A stretch of 56,413 nucleotides of DNA from Lachnospiraceae bacterium (GTDB lineage: Bacteria; Bacillota_A; Clostridia; Lachnospirales; Lachnospiraceae): the NCBI GenBank assembly GCA_024683935.1, contig JAIKXV010000045.1:1-56413 (forward strand), read 5' to 3'. Both the position numbers and the translations under genes were made by a program. Under the pieces are notes generated by a model. The model saw only the letters and a program-made list of their open reading frames with translations, searched no databases and was not told the origin of the DNA. Positions within the stretch are counted from its first letter, which is position 1. Each line of letters starts with the position of its first letter. Below are positions 1 to 8,355 of the stretch, one piece after another.

Positions 1-774
1 CTTCATCTCCTTTATGATGAGCCTCGCCCCGTTTGAAACCATAAAATACTGCTGGTAGATACGCAGAAGATTTCCGGCTTCATCAGAATCATCCGGATAA
101 AGGAAAAGTGTCAGATTCTTTTCCACATCCGTCTTGTCAAAATCTATTCCGCTCTTAACAAGTGACTCATCGAGGGATTCCACATCAAAAAGATGAAGAA
201 GGCTAAGTCCCTTTTCATAACCTACCACATCTATATCATACATTCTGGACTTTACGCTCACTCCCCCGAATTCAATGTCAAAGCTCACATCTGTCTTTTT
301 CAACCAGCTTCTGTCATTTATCCAGCCGTCCTTTTCGGCCTGCTGCAGATGATCCTTAAATACCTGCTTAAAGAGCCCGTAGTGGTAGTTTAAGCCGATC
401 CCCGCACCGGGAAGCTGTAACGTGGCTATAGAGTCCATAAAGCAGGCCGCAAGCCTTCCTAAGCCCCCGTTTCCGAGGGAGGGCTCCCTTTCCTCTTCTT
501 CAATTTCCGTTAAGGTCTTTCCGCTTTCCTTTAGTATCCCTTCGATCTCATCATAGACCCCGAGATTTATAAGGTTATTGGACAAGAGCTTACCTATCAA
601 AAATTCTGCGGAAATATAATATATCTTCCTCTTCCCGTCATTCACCGGCCTTTCATCCGTCAGCTCCTTTGTAAGCTGCAGCAGAACGTGGAATAGCTCA
701 TGGGATGTACATTGATTTACAGGCCTTCCATATAGTTTTCTTGCAAGAGCGTCAAATTTTGTCCTTACTTCCAT
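1..774 (-). CDS. glgP: Glycogen/maltodextrin phosphorylase, N-terminal part (runs off window)
   Basis: Reading the minus strand from the ATG at 774 gives 258 uninterrupted codons to the window edge, so only the N-terminal third of a roughly 750-850 residue enzyme is present. Diagnostic family blocks are visible: YYISAEFLIGKLLSNNL near residues 52-68 and EPSLGNGGLGRLAACFMDS near 97-115, which form part of the active-site region. The enzyme is a cytoplasmic PLP-dependent phosphorylase that releases glucose-1-phosphate from alpha-1,4-glucan; the PLP lysine lies in the missing C-terminal part. An AAAGGA stretch lies about 15 bases upstream of the ATG, a slightly long spacing. Family assignment is firm; glycogen versus maltodextrin preference cannot be told from this part. 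Confidence 0.93.
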   Translation of the reverse strand, partial: MEVRTKFDALARKLYGRPVNQCTSHELFHVLLQLTKELTDERPVNDGKRKIYYISAEFLIGKLLSNNLINLGVYDEIEGILKESGKTLTEIEEEEREPSLGNGGLGRLAACFMDSIATLQLPGAGIGLNYHYGLFKQVFKDHLQQAEKDGWINDRSWLKKTDVSFDIEFGGVSVKSRMYDIDVVGYEKGLSLLHLFDVESLDESLVKSGIDFDKTDVEKNLTLFLYPDDSDEAGNLLRIYQQYFMVSNGARLIIKEMK

Positions 775-807
775 TGTCAGTCGATGCCGATCCTTTCTTT
801 TCCTTTT

Positions 808-1061
808 TATTTTACGATTCGGACGCCAAAAGACACATTTTGATTAAACACGGATTGTTCCGTGCTACGCGGTCTCCGCTTCGCTACGGTCGGCGCAAAA
901 CCGATGTCCACTGGACATCGTGCGCCCCACAATCCTACCCCACACTCGCATTTCGCGGGGTCCCTTCCCCACTTCATGCTCGTGTAGGGGTGCGCCCAAA
1001 GTTCTTGTCCCCACCACAAGCAAGCTTGTGTGGTGACAATTACTTTTGGCGCTTTAATCAT
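808..1061. repeat. Composite palindromic intergenic element (MITE/REP-like)
   Basis: This fills the 328-base gap between the phosphorylase and the VOC gene. The left end carries GGACGCCAAAAG (821-832) and the right end CTTTTGGCGC (1043-1052), forming terminal inverted repeats. Inside is a nested hairpin at 892-926 (outer arms GGCGCA/TGCGCC, inner arms GATGTCCA/TGGACATC) and a long palindrome at about 992-1052 centred on CACAAGCAAGCTTGTG. The right 70 bases recur in inverted orientation at 19771-19841, and the left about 38 bases recur at 54629-54668. The short open frames that cross it look like chance. No transposase is present, so this is best described as a non-autonomous dispersed palindromic repeat. 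Confidence 0.7.
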
Positions 1062-1102
1062 ATTAATGCCCGTAGGGCACATACAAAAGAGAGATAAATA
1101 AT

Positions 1103-1474
1103 ATGAAGATTACAACTTTTAACCCGCTGATTGTCACACAGGATCCCGAATCCGCAATCAAGCTTTTTGAGGATATGGGCTTTGAGAGGCATCATACAAA
1201 AACGGGGATCGGTGAGGATAAAACTACTGACGTCCGTATGAAGGATCCCAATGGTTTTTATGTAGATGTGGCACGCGGTGACGGTGAGTATACAATGATC
1301 CGCATAAATGTGGATGATTTCGATGAGACCATTGAGTTCCTGCTTGCCCACGGCTTCAGAAAGCCAAAGCATGAAAGAGCCAGCAAGACGATTGATACCG
1401 GATCCTCCAAATTCACTGTAATGGTGGGACCTTCCGGATACCTGCTGGAAATATCCCAGCACATTAAAGACTAA
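1103..1474 (+). CDS. VOC (glyoxalase/bleomycin-resistance fold) family protein
   Basis: A 123-residue protein, the size of a single glyoxalase-fold module pair. It opens with a typical VOC strand (FNPLIVTQDPESAIKLFEDM, residues 5-24), and the second half repeats the pattern with MIRINVDDFDETIEFLLAHG, then ends in a GYLLEISQ strand. In the family these strands form a metal-binding cup acting on small molecules, but the substrate is not predictable here. A weak GAGAG motif precedes the ATG. It stands alone between a repeat element and a GH3 gene 20 bases downstream, with which it may be co-transcribed. Confidence 0.7.
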   Translation: MKITTFNPLIVTQDPESAIKLFEDMGFERHHTKTGIGEDKTTDVRMKDPNGFYVDVARGDGEYTMIRINVDDFDETIEFLLAHGFRKPKHERASKTIDTGSSKFTVMVGPSGYLLEISQHIKD

Positions 1475-1494
1475 AAAGACGGGGACGGTTTTCA

Positions 1495-3486
1495 ATGAAA
1501 AAAACAGTTTCGTGCGGAATAGTTGTTGTATTGCTTATATGCATTACTTTTATTTCATGTAATTATTCCGGAGGGAGCGGAAACGCGGCAGAGATAAACA
1601 GGATCATCGCCAAAATGTCAATGGATGAGAAGATATCGCAGATGATAATTCCGGCCATCCGTTCCTGGGACGATGAAAGTGTGACGGAACTGGATAAGTT
1701 TCCGGAGCTGAAGGAGGCGCTTAAGAAACATCAGTACGGAGGCGTCATACTGTTTGGCATGAATATAACCGGGACTGCACAAGTCACAAGGCTTTTATAC
1801 GATCTGCAGGAAAACAATGCTGCGGCGGAAGGTGTATCTGTACACATCCCGTACCTTACGCCCGTGGATGAGGAAGGGGGAATAGTGATCCGTCTTTTTT
1901 CCGGAACCCGCATGACCGGAAACATGGCTATAGGTGCGACGGATAATGCGTTGGAAAATGCCGAAAAGACCGGTGAAATAATAGGTGAGGAACTTGCCGC
2001 AGCGGGTTTTAATGCGGATTATGCCCCTGTTATTGATGTAAACGTTAATCCTGCCAATCCGGTCATAGGAACAAGATCCTTTTCGGATGATCCTGAAACT
2101 GCAGCCAAACTCGGACAGGCATATGCCAGAGGGCTTGGTAAAAGCAACGTGATCGCAACATTCAAGCACTTCCCCGGGCACGGTGATACAAGTGTGGACA
2201 GTCACATAGGGACACCGTCCGTTGAGAAGACCTATGAAGAAATAAAGAAAAATGAGCTCGTTCCATTCCGTGAGGCAATAGAAAACGGCGCTGATATGAT
2301 CATGACTGGCCATATCACATACCCGCTCATTGATGATGAAGCAACCTACGGTGACGGAAAAACAAAGGGCTTCTACCCTGCAACCATGTCAAAAAAGATG
2401 ATAACCGATATCCTCAGGGGAGATATGGGGTATGATGGTGTGGTTGTTACGGATGCACTGGAGATGAACGCGATCCAGACAGCCGGGCTGGTTGAAGGAG
2501 AAGAAGGTTCAGCCGGGTACCTGATCAATATTTCGGAAAAGGTTATAAACGCAGGCGCAGATATCCTGCTTATTCCCTTTGATATGAATAAGAACGAGGC
2601 GGTTGATTCTTATGATGAGTATATTTCCGGGATAGAGGCTAAGGTGAATTCCGGAGAGATAAGCGGCGAAAGGATAGACGAGAGCGTAAGGCGCATACTC
2701 ACATTAAAGAGTAAATACGGAATACTGGACACGGGAAAGAAGAACAGAGAAAATGAAGACATCGATGCCAGGGTATCAAAAAGTCTTCAGGTAATTGGAT
2801 CGGAAAGCCATCACAATGCTGAGGTGGAGATGGCGAGGGAAGCGATAACACTTCTTAAAAATGATAACGGGCTTATTCCTCTTTCAAATGAGGTTAAGAA
2901 AATAGCGCTGCTCGGAAGACTTGAAGGAGATGCTGCGACCCTTAACTACGCATTTGATGAGATGAGGAAAAAAGGTCTCTTAGGTGAGACAGCTGAGGTG
3001 AGCTTTGATTATTATCTTTCCGAGGATAAGGAACTGATATATTCGGAGGATATGCGGGAGAGAATATCAGCTGCGGACATAGTGATCGGTTTCTCCTATG
3101 CAGCGGGCACCAATATCCTGAATAAAGAAGATCCGGCGTATGAGGCTATTCACAGGTCGATAGAGGATACTCATAACAGCGGCGGAAAGTATATTCTCCT
3201 CAGCGAAAATCTGCCGTATGATGCGGCTGTATTCAATGATGCCGATGCTATTGTTCTTGCCTATATGGGAGCCGGGCTTGATACGGATCCGACGGAAAAG
3301 TCTGAAGCCGAAGTGGGGAATAAGGCCGTCAATGCAAATATAATAGCAGCGGTGGAAACGGTATTCGGATTCAGCAGTCCACAGGGAAAGCTTCCTGTGA
3401 ACATCCCCGATGTAAGGGAAAAGGAAGACGGCAATTTTGAATATACTGCAGATATCCTTTATGAAAGAGGATACAGGATTAAATGA
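1495..3486 (+). CDS. Glycoside hydrolase family 3 lipoprotein (NagZ-like beta-N-acetylhexosaminidase)
   Basis: 663 residues. A signal peptide ends in FISC, so Cys22 is the probable lipidated residue and the enzyme is anchored outside the membrane. The GH3 N-domain carries KHFPGHGDTSVDSH (about residues 223-236), the loop with the His-Asp acid/base dyad characteristic of NagZ-type enzymes, and VVTDALEMNAI (about 317-327), which holds the nucleophile Asp. The last ~230 residues match a GH3 C-terminal domain, which short NagZ proteins lack. The likely role is removal of beta-linked N-acetylglucosamine from peptidoglycan fragments or glycans. The PAP2 gene follows 15 bases downstream, so the two may form an operon. 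Confidence 0.85.
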   Translation: MKKTVSCGIVVVLLICITFISCNYSGGSGNAAEINRIIAKMSMDEKISQMIIPAIRSWDDESVTELDKFPELKEALKKHQYGGVILFGMNITGTAQVTRLLYDLQENNAAAEGVSVHIPYLTPVDEEGGIVIRLFSGTRMTGNMAIGATDNALENAEKTGEIIGEELAAAGFNADYAPVIDVNVNPANPVIGTRSFSDDPETAAKLGQAYARGLGKSNVIATFKHFPGHGDTSVDSHIGTPSVEKTYEEIKKNELVPFREAIENGADMIMTGHITYPLIDDEATYGDGKTKGFYPATMSKKMITDILRGDMGYDGVVVTDALEMNAIQTAGLVEGEEGSAGYLINISEKVINAGADILLIPFDMNKNEAVDSYDEYISGIEAKVNSGEISGERIDESVRRILTLKSKYGILDTGKKNRENEDIDARVSKSLQVIGSESHHNAEVEMAREAITLLKNDNGLIPLSNEVKKIALLGRLEGDAATLNYAFDEMRKKGLLGETAEVSFDYYLSEDKELIYSEDMRERISAADIVIGFSYAAGTNILNKEDPAYEAIHRSIEDTHNSGGKYILLSENLPYDAAVFNDADAIVLAYMGAGLDTDPTEKSEAEVGNKAVNANIIAAVETVFGFSSPQGKLPVNIPDVREKEDGNFEYTADILYERGYRIK

Positions 3487-3501
3487 ACACAGGAGGTTGA
3501 T

Positions 3502-4449
3502 ATGAGTTTTGACATTCAGTATTTGTTATGGCTGCAGGAAATGAGGAACTCTACAGGGGGAATGTTTGACGAGATCTTCAACGGGCTTTCAAAGTTTGCG
3601 GTAGATCTGCTGCCCTTTTTACCCTTTGTGATCTTCTGGGGAGTGGATAAAGCCTGGGGATATTTTTTCCTGACTGCCCACTGGTCAGGGGAGCTGTTAA
3701 ACGGTCTCATCAAACTGACGGTCTGTGCATACCGTCCGTGGATCCGTTCTGACCTTATCGAACCTGCGGGAGATTCCAAAACAGCCGCCACGGGCTATTC
3801 ATTCCCGAGCGGACATACCCGGACTGCTACAACTATTTACGGCAGTATCTTTGTCTGGCAGAAGGACAAGCGCAGATGGCTTGCCGTTCTCTGTGCCATC
3901 CTGATCCTTCTGACCGGTTTTTCAAGAAACTTCCTTGGCGTGCATACTCCCCAGGATGTGGTAGTGGGATTCCTCGAATCCATATTACTTATATTTGTGG
4001 TAAGTGCTGCATCAAAGAAGGTAAAGGGAAACGAAAAACTGCTGGATATGCTTACTGTCATAGGCATATTGGTGGTGATAGCATCTCTGGCATATATTCA
4101 GCTGAAACCCTATCCCATGGACTATGATGCGGCGGGAGAACTGCTGGTAAATCCTTCCAAGATGATGAATGACTGCTTTAAGGCATGCGGAGCCTTCCTG
4201 GGATTCCTGATAGGAAGCTATATTGACAGGCATTATATCCATTTTGAAATACCCGTGGGAGCGAAGAACCTGCCTCTGCTGGTATGTGTGGGAGTGGGTC
4301 TGGCATTTGGATGGAAAGAGTACTTCGGACCCGCTACCGTTGTTGCTGCATTCGGAGGCCACTGGGGCAACTTTATTTCCAGACTGATAATGCTTTTGTT
4401 TGCCATGATAGTATGGCCGGTAGTCATCAGCAGATCATGTAAGGAATAA
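3502..4449 (+). CDS. PAP2-family membrane phosphatase
   Basis: 315 residues with several hydrophobic membrane segments. The three PAP2 signature blocks are visible: K-x6-RP as KLTVCAYRP (about residues 72-80), PSGH (about 102-105) and SR-x5-H as SRNFLGVH (about 142-149). This family removes phosphate from lipid or isoprenoid phosphates at the membrane face. A good AGGAGG ribosome site precedes the ATG. The C-terminal ~140 residues hold additional membrane helices, longer than the minimal undecaprenyl-pyrophosphatase type, so the exact substrate is open. Confidence 0.85.
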   Translation: MSFDIQYLLWLQEMRNSTGGMFDEIFNGLSKFAVDLLPFLPFVIFWGVDKAWGYFFLTAHWSGELLNGLIKLTVCAYRPWIRSDLIEPAGDSKTAATGYSFPSGHTRTATTIYGSIFVWQKDKRRWLAVLCAILILLTGFSRNFLGVHTPQDVVVGFLESILLIFVVSAASKKVKGNEKLLDMLTVIGILVVIASLAYIQLKPYPMDYDAAGELLVNPSKMMNDCFKACGAFLGFLIGSYIDRHYIHFEIPVGAKNLPLLVCVGVGLAFGWKEYFGPATVVAAFGGHWGNFISRLIMLLFAMIVWPVVISRSCKE

Positions 4450-4473
4450 GGCAAAAAACACATAAGAACAGCG

Positions 4474-4502
4474 TTGACCGTGTTTATTGCATAGTGTAAA
4501 AT
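4474..4502 (+). promoter_or_regulatory. Sigma-A-type promoter for the MATE-ATPase gene
   Basis: TTGACC and TAAAAT are separated by 17 bases, upstream of the 4587 gene in an otherwise empty gap. This is a near-consensus housekeeping promoter by inspection. Confidence 0.6.
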
Positions 4503-4586
4503 TTCATTGCTTTCCGTGTAAGTTCAGGGCAGGATTGCGGAAAAAGCTGAATTATTGATAAGCGAAAGGAGCGGCATAGGCAAAAG

Positions 4587-6374
4587 ATGGTAACAGATTT
4601 ACAGGCGAATGTGTTATCTGCAAATACCGTAAAGAAGGCTGTACCGTCATGTCTGGTGTATGCGCTGGTTCAGTCCATGACCTTTATGGTGGATACTATC
4701 GTGGCCGGACATTTTCTCGGCACAGATGCCGTGGCGGCCATAGCACTGGGAATGCCGATGATCGGACTGATGCTTTCGTTTACGGGAATGATACTGCAGG
4801 GAGCATTCTTAAAGCTGCTGAACGCCATGGGACGTAACGATATGGAGGATTATGACCGGATCTTCTCCCTGGCGCTGATATTTACCATTATTGTTGACTG
4901 TATTTTCCTTGCGCTGTGCCTCTTTCAGACAGATGCGGTGCTTGGCATGGGAGGTGCCGGAAAAGCGGAACTGGCCGCAGTGACATTGGGCCGCCTGTAT
5001 GTCCGTACAGCCTGTCTTGAGATCCTGTTTTTTGCACTGGGTTCCCTTTTCCAGCTTGTCATAGCCACCTACGGATATCAGGCAGACCGGATGATATGCA
5101 GCGTGGTATGTGTAATAGTCAACGTGATCACTTCTGTTGTCCTTGTAATGAATCTTCCCGCAGAAATAAGCATAGCGGGACTTGGAATAGGCTCTGCCAT
5201 GGGAACGCTGGCACAGCTTTTGATGACCTGTGTGATGATGAAGCGGAGAAGTATATCCGTGAAGTTCAGGTTCTGCGCGGTTAACCGGAAAAACGCCGTG
5301 GATTCCCTGGATATGCTGCGGAGAGGATTCCCGTCATCCGTAGATAACATGCTGGATTCTATCAGCGGATCCGTTGTAAACAATATCATTTTAGCGTCCT
5401 TCGCGGAAGGAACCGCTGTCCTCGCGCTGGTTTCCATTATCAAGACCATTTATAATCTGGTGCGCACTGTCGGAAGAGGAGTATTCTATTCCAGCGAACC
5501 GCTTATCGGAATCCTGAACGGAGGAAGGGACAATGAAGGCATCAAGAAAACCTTCATTACGGCTCTTAAGCTGGGTACAGCCTATGCGGCGGTACTTGCG
5601 CTCATCTTTATTGTCATTAAAACCCCACTGCTGTCTTTTTATAATATCGCAGACAACGCCGATGCAAATACAGGGCTTATTCTGATAGCCATCAGCGGTA
5701 TTGTGGTGGTTTTCCCCTTTGCTTTCAATGCGGTATACGAATCAACCGGACATCTGCTTTTATCACTTTCTGTTGCCGTTATCCCGGACAGTATCCTGTA
5801 TCCCCTGCTGATCCCCTTTATGGGAAAGGCGTTTGGGATTACCGGGATCTGGATTGCCATGGGATTCAGTTTTATCCCCTTCTTTATCCTGTTTTACCTG
5901 ATCTTTGCCCTGATTACCGGGTCTTTCCCTGTTCCCCTTGACCGGCTGCTGAGGCTGAAGGTTGAGAAGGACCGGATAACGGAGCTGGATGTAAGCGTGC
6001 CGGTGGATGCGAAGGATGTAACATTCGTTTCCGAAAAGCTGCAGAGATTCATGCTTGAAAACGGCGTGGACAGAAAGGCTGCAAACAAAGCGTCCCTGTG
6101 CACGGAAGAGATCGCGGCAGATTATATAGAGCACAGAAAATCTGCGAAGCAGAACGATAAAAAAGCTTACATGGATATCAAGGTGTTCCGGACCGGAGAT
6201 ATGATACAGATCATCCTCCGTAACTATGATGAGCCTTACAATCCGCTGGTCTTTGAGCAGGATAAGGAGGGCTTTTCCAAGATCGGTGTTGTGATGGTCC
6301 AGAAGATATCAAGGGAAATATCCTACAGCTACGCTTATCACCTGAATGTGGTCTCCATCGTAATGGAGAGTTAA
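4587..6374 (+). CDS. MATE-type transporter fused to a degenerate RsbW-like ATPase domain
   Basis: 595 residues. Residues 1 to about 455 form a twelve-helix MATE/MOP transporter (for example SMTFMVDTIVAGHFLG near 30-45 and AVAAIALGMPMIGL near 49-62). A C-terminal ~135-residue domain looks like the GHKL/HATPase fold of anti-sigma-factor kinases: LCTEEIAADYIEH takes the place of the N-box and SKIGVVMVQKIS that of the second glycine box. The usual N-box Asn is Asp here and the D-x-G-x-G box is missing (NYDEPYNP), so ATP binding may be lost. The second protein of this design at 38364 keeps the Asn. An AAAGGAG site lies 15 bases before the ATG, which is rather far. Substrate unknown. Confidence 0.75.
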   Translation: MVTDLQANVLSANTVKKAVPSCLVYALVQSMTFMVDTIVAGHFLGTDAVAAIALGMPMIGLMLSFTGMILQGAFLKLLNAMGRNDMEDYDRIFSLALIFTIIVDCIFLALCLFQTDAVLGMGGAGKAELAAVTLGRLYVRTACLEILFFALGSLFQLVIATYGYQADRMICSVVCVIVNVITSVVLVMNLPAEISIAGLGIGSAMGTLAQLLMTCVMMKRRSISVKFRFCAVNRKNAVDSLDMLRRGFPSSVDNMLDSISGSVVNNIILASFAEGTAVLALVSIIKTIYNLVRTVGRGVFYSSEPLIGILNGGRDNEGIKKTFITALKLGTAYAAVLALIFIVIKTPLLSFYNIADNADANTGLILIAISGIVVVFPFAFNAVYESTGHLLLSLSVAVIPDSILYPLLIPFMGKAFGITGIWIAMGFSFIPFFILFYLIFALITGSFPVPLDRLLRLKVEKDRITELDVSVPVDAKDVTFVSEKLQRFMLENGVDRKAANKASLCTEEIAADYIEHRKSAKQNDKKAYMDIKVFRTGDMIQIILRNYDEPYNPLVFEQDKEGFSKIGVVMVQKISREISYSYAYHLNVVSIVMES

Positions 6375-6406
6375 GATATAACTGCAAAAGGAAAGCCTGA
6401 AAGAGG

Positions 6407-6775
6407 ATGAGCAGAAAACGCCGTAAGAATAAAGAAAAAGAAGTCCCTAAGAAGAAAATCTGGCCCGGGGTCCTGGCGGCTATTCTTTTGCTGTATGCAG
6501 CGGCTGCTGTCGTGGGAACTGTGGTCATCTTCATAAAAAGCGGAGATCTCTCCCTTAAGGATTCTTTTTTTACTTTTTTAGAAGATACGGTTATTATATT
6601 AATAGTATTGGTCTTTTTCCTTTTGGCTTTATTATTTATAGATCTGATCGGCAGGATTGTTTCCTTCCTGCTCGGAGACGGGTTTGGCGATCCCGGGGAC
6701 GGGCTGATAGGAGGCGGAGGAGGCGGCGGCATTTCCGGAGGAGGATCCTTCGGAGGCGGCGGAGCATCACGATAA
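6407..6775 (+). CDS. Small two-helix membrane protein with poly-glycine tail
   Basis: 122 residues: a basic cytoplasmic start (MSRKRRKNKEKEV), two hydrophobic segments (about 21-43 and 61-86), and a tail of glycines ending SGGGSFGGGGASR. The same kind of tail ends many TPM-domain (YgcG-like) membrane proteins, but no TPM domain is present. It begins 33 bases after the MATE-ATPase gene and may share its transcript. The function is not recognised. The tail could be a shortened relic of a TPM protein or a small partner of one. Confidence 0.55.
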   Translation: MSRKRRKNKEKEVPKKKIWPGVLAAILLLYAAAAVVGTVVIFIKSGDLSLKDSFFTFLEDTVIILIVLVFFLLALLFIDLIGRIVSFLLGDGFGDPGDGLIGGGGGGGISGGGSFGGGGASR

Positions 6776-6823
6776 TGCCGTAAAAATCCATAAGAGGGAA
6801 GAAGATCAGGGGTAAGAACGTAC

Positions 6824-6852
6824 TTGCAAATAACCATGGAAAGTGTTATTAT
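6824..6852 (+). promoter_or_regulatory. Promoter of the purine/nucleoside ABC importer
   Basis: TTGCAA and TATTAT are separated by 17 bases. The expected transcript start (about 6859) lies just before the hairpin at 6872, leaving a leader of about 80 bases before the lipoprotein gene. The guaD promoter at 42851 has the same TTGCAAATA start. Confidence 0.6.
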
Positions 6853-6871
6853 TTTTCACGGATATTTGCAC

Positions 6872-6910
6872 AATGACGTAGCGGTTTTCCCCACTGCGTC
6901 ATTTTCATTT
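6872..6910 (+). terminator. Leader hairpin with broken U tract (possible attenuator)
   Basis: AATGACGTAG (6872-6881) pairs with CTGCGTCATT (6894-6903) with one T-G pair around a 12-base loop, followed by TTCATTT. It sits in the leader between the promoter and the importer lipoprotein gene, where a leaky terminator or a regulated attenuator would act. No known riboswitch consensus, including the purine aptamer, was found beside it. Confidence 0.5.
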
Positions 6911-6937
6911 AAGGTATTGTCCAGAGAGGAGACAAGT

Positions 6938-8251
6938 ATGAGAAAGATGAAAAAGTTTTTAGCATTGGCATTGACTGCGGCCATGGTGATGTCACTTACG
7001 GCCTGTGTCAGCAGGGATACTGCCGCACCTGCAGCAGCTCCCGCAGATTCAGCAGCAGCAGAAGAAGCGCCTAAGGAAGAAAGCGCTCCGGCTGCGGCAG
7101 AAGAAAAAACCGAAGAAGCAGCAGCTCCTGCAGCAGCTTCCGGTCTGAAGGCAGGATTTATCTTCCTTCATGATGAAAACTCCACCTATGACCTGAACTT
7201 CATCAATGCAGCAAAGGAAGCCTGTGAGGCAGCAGGTGTGGAATATGTGTTAAAGACAGGTATTCCTGAAGGACAGGAATGTTATGATGCGGCATGTGAG
7301 CTGGCAGATGCAGGATGCGGCATTGTTTTCGCAGATTCCTTCGGCCACGAGGATTACATGATCGAGGCAGCAAAGGAATATCCTGATGTACAGTTCTGCC
7401 ACGCTACAGGAACCAAGGCACATACGGAAGGGCTTGCAAATTATCACAATGCATTTGCTACCATCTTCCAGGGACGTTATCTGGCAGGTATTGCTGCAGG
7501 TATGAAGCTGAACGAGATGATAGATGCAGGCGAGATCACAGCTGACAAGGCAAAGATGGGTTATGTCGGAGCTTTCACCTATGCAGAGGTTATTTCCGGA
7601 TACACATCATTCTATCTCGGAGCAAAGTCTGTATGCCCTTCAGTTACAATGGAAGTTACCTTTACCGGATCATGGTATGACGAGACAGCAGAGAAGGAAG
7701 GTGCAAATACACTTATCCAGCACGGCTGCGTACTTATCTCACAGCATGCGGATTCAATGGGCGCACCTACAGCATGTGAGACAGCAGGAGTTCCCGATGT
7801 TTCCTATAACGGATCAACAGAAAGTGCTGCGCCCAACACCTTCATCGTATCCTCAAGGATCAACTGGACACCTTATTTCTCACATATCATTGACTGTGTA
7901 AATAACGGCAAAGCTATTGAGACCGACTATACCGGCGATCTTTCAACAGGATCTGTTGAGCTTACCAGCTTCGGAGCAAAGGCTACCGCAAAGGGTACCG
8001 AAGAAGCGGTTGAAAAGGCTAAGGCAGAGCTTGAGGCCGGAACACTTCATGTATTTGACACCAAGACCTTTACCGTTGAGGGTAAGGAACTTACAAGCTA
8101 TCAGGCAGACGTTGATACTGATGCCGATTACACACCGGATCATGAAGTTATAAAGGACGGCTACTTTGACGAGTCCGGTTCTGAATTCAGATCCGCTCCT
8201 TTCTTTGATATTCAGATTGACGGAATTACGCTTCTTGATACTGCATATTGA
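6938..8251 (+). CDS. BMP-family (PnrA/BmpA-like) substrate-binding lipoprotein of a purine/nucleoside ABC importer
   Basis: The start is set at 6938 (MRKMKKFLALAL), with GAGAGGAG just upstream; an earlier in-frame ATG at 6831-6842 would lie in the promoter. The product has 437 residues. Its signal peptide ends at MSLTAC, so Cys23 is lipidated. An Ala/Glu-rich linker of ~45 residues follows, then the Bmp/Med fold (GLKAGFIFLHDENS..., the family opening). Members of this family bind nucleosides or purines outside the cell for import. ATPase and two permease genes follow directly. Next to the purine genes, purine bases or nucleosides are the likely cargo, but specificity is inferred from context. 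Confidence 0.87.
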   Translation: MRKMKKFLALALTAAMVMSLTACVSRDTAAPAAAPADSAAAEEAPKEESAPAAAEEKTEEAAAPAAASGLKAGFIFLHDENSTYDLNFINAAKEACEAAGVEYVLKTGIPEGQECYDAACELADAGCGIVFADSFGHEDYMIEAAKEYPDVQFCHATGTKAHTEGLANYHNAFATIFQGRYLAGIAAGMKLNEMIDAGEITADKAKMGYVGAFTYAEVISGYTSFYLGAKSVCPSVTMEVTFTGSWYDETAEKEGANTLIQHGCVLISQHADSMGAPTACETAGVPDVSYNGSTESAAPNTFIVSSRINWTPYFSHIIDCVNNGKAIETDYTGDLSTGSVELTSFGAKATAKGTEEAVEKAKAELEAGTLHVFDTKTFTVEGKELTSYQADVDTDADYTPDHEVIKDGYFDESGSEFRSAPFFDIQIDGITLLDTAY

Positions 8252-8265
8252 TGAATTGATAACCC

Positions 8266-8290
8266 GGGGCGGCACTGCCGCCCCTTTTAT
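8266..8290 (+). terminator. Intrinsic terminator or processing hairpin between importer lipoprotein and ATPase
   Basis: GGGGCGGC and GCCGCCCC form a perfect 8-bp GC-rich stem around ACT, followed by TTTTAT. Its position after the binding-protein gene suits partial termination or 3' stabilisation, giving more binding protein than ATPase. Confidence 0.75.
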
Positions 8291-8355
8291 GTATTTTTAT
8301 GGGGGGCCGTTACGGCGGCGAAGACTATAACAAAAAGGAGCTTGAGCAGCGTAAA

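Noticed and set aside
807..1082. A 91-residue open frame on the minus strand in the first intergenic region
   Set aside because: It is built from the palindromic repeat, has no ribosome site and resembles no family; the same peptide arises wherever the repeat occurs.
6853..6937. Purine riboswitch in the importer leader
   Set aside because: The conserved aptamer segments (TATA junction, TCTACC and CCGTAAA loops) are absent; only a hairpin is visible.
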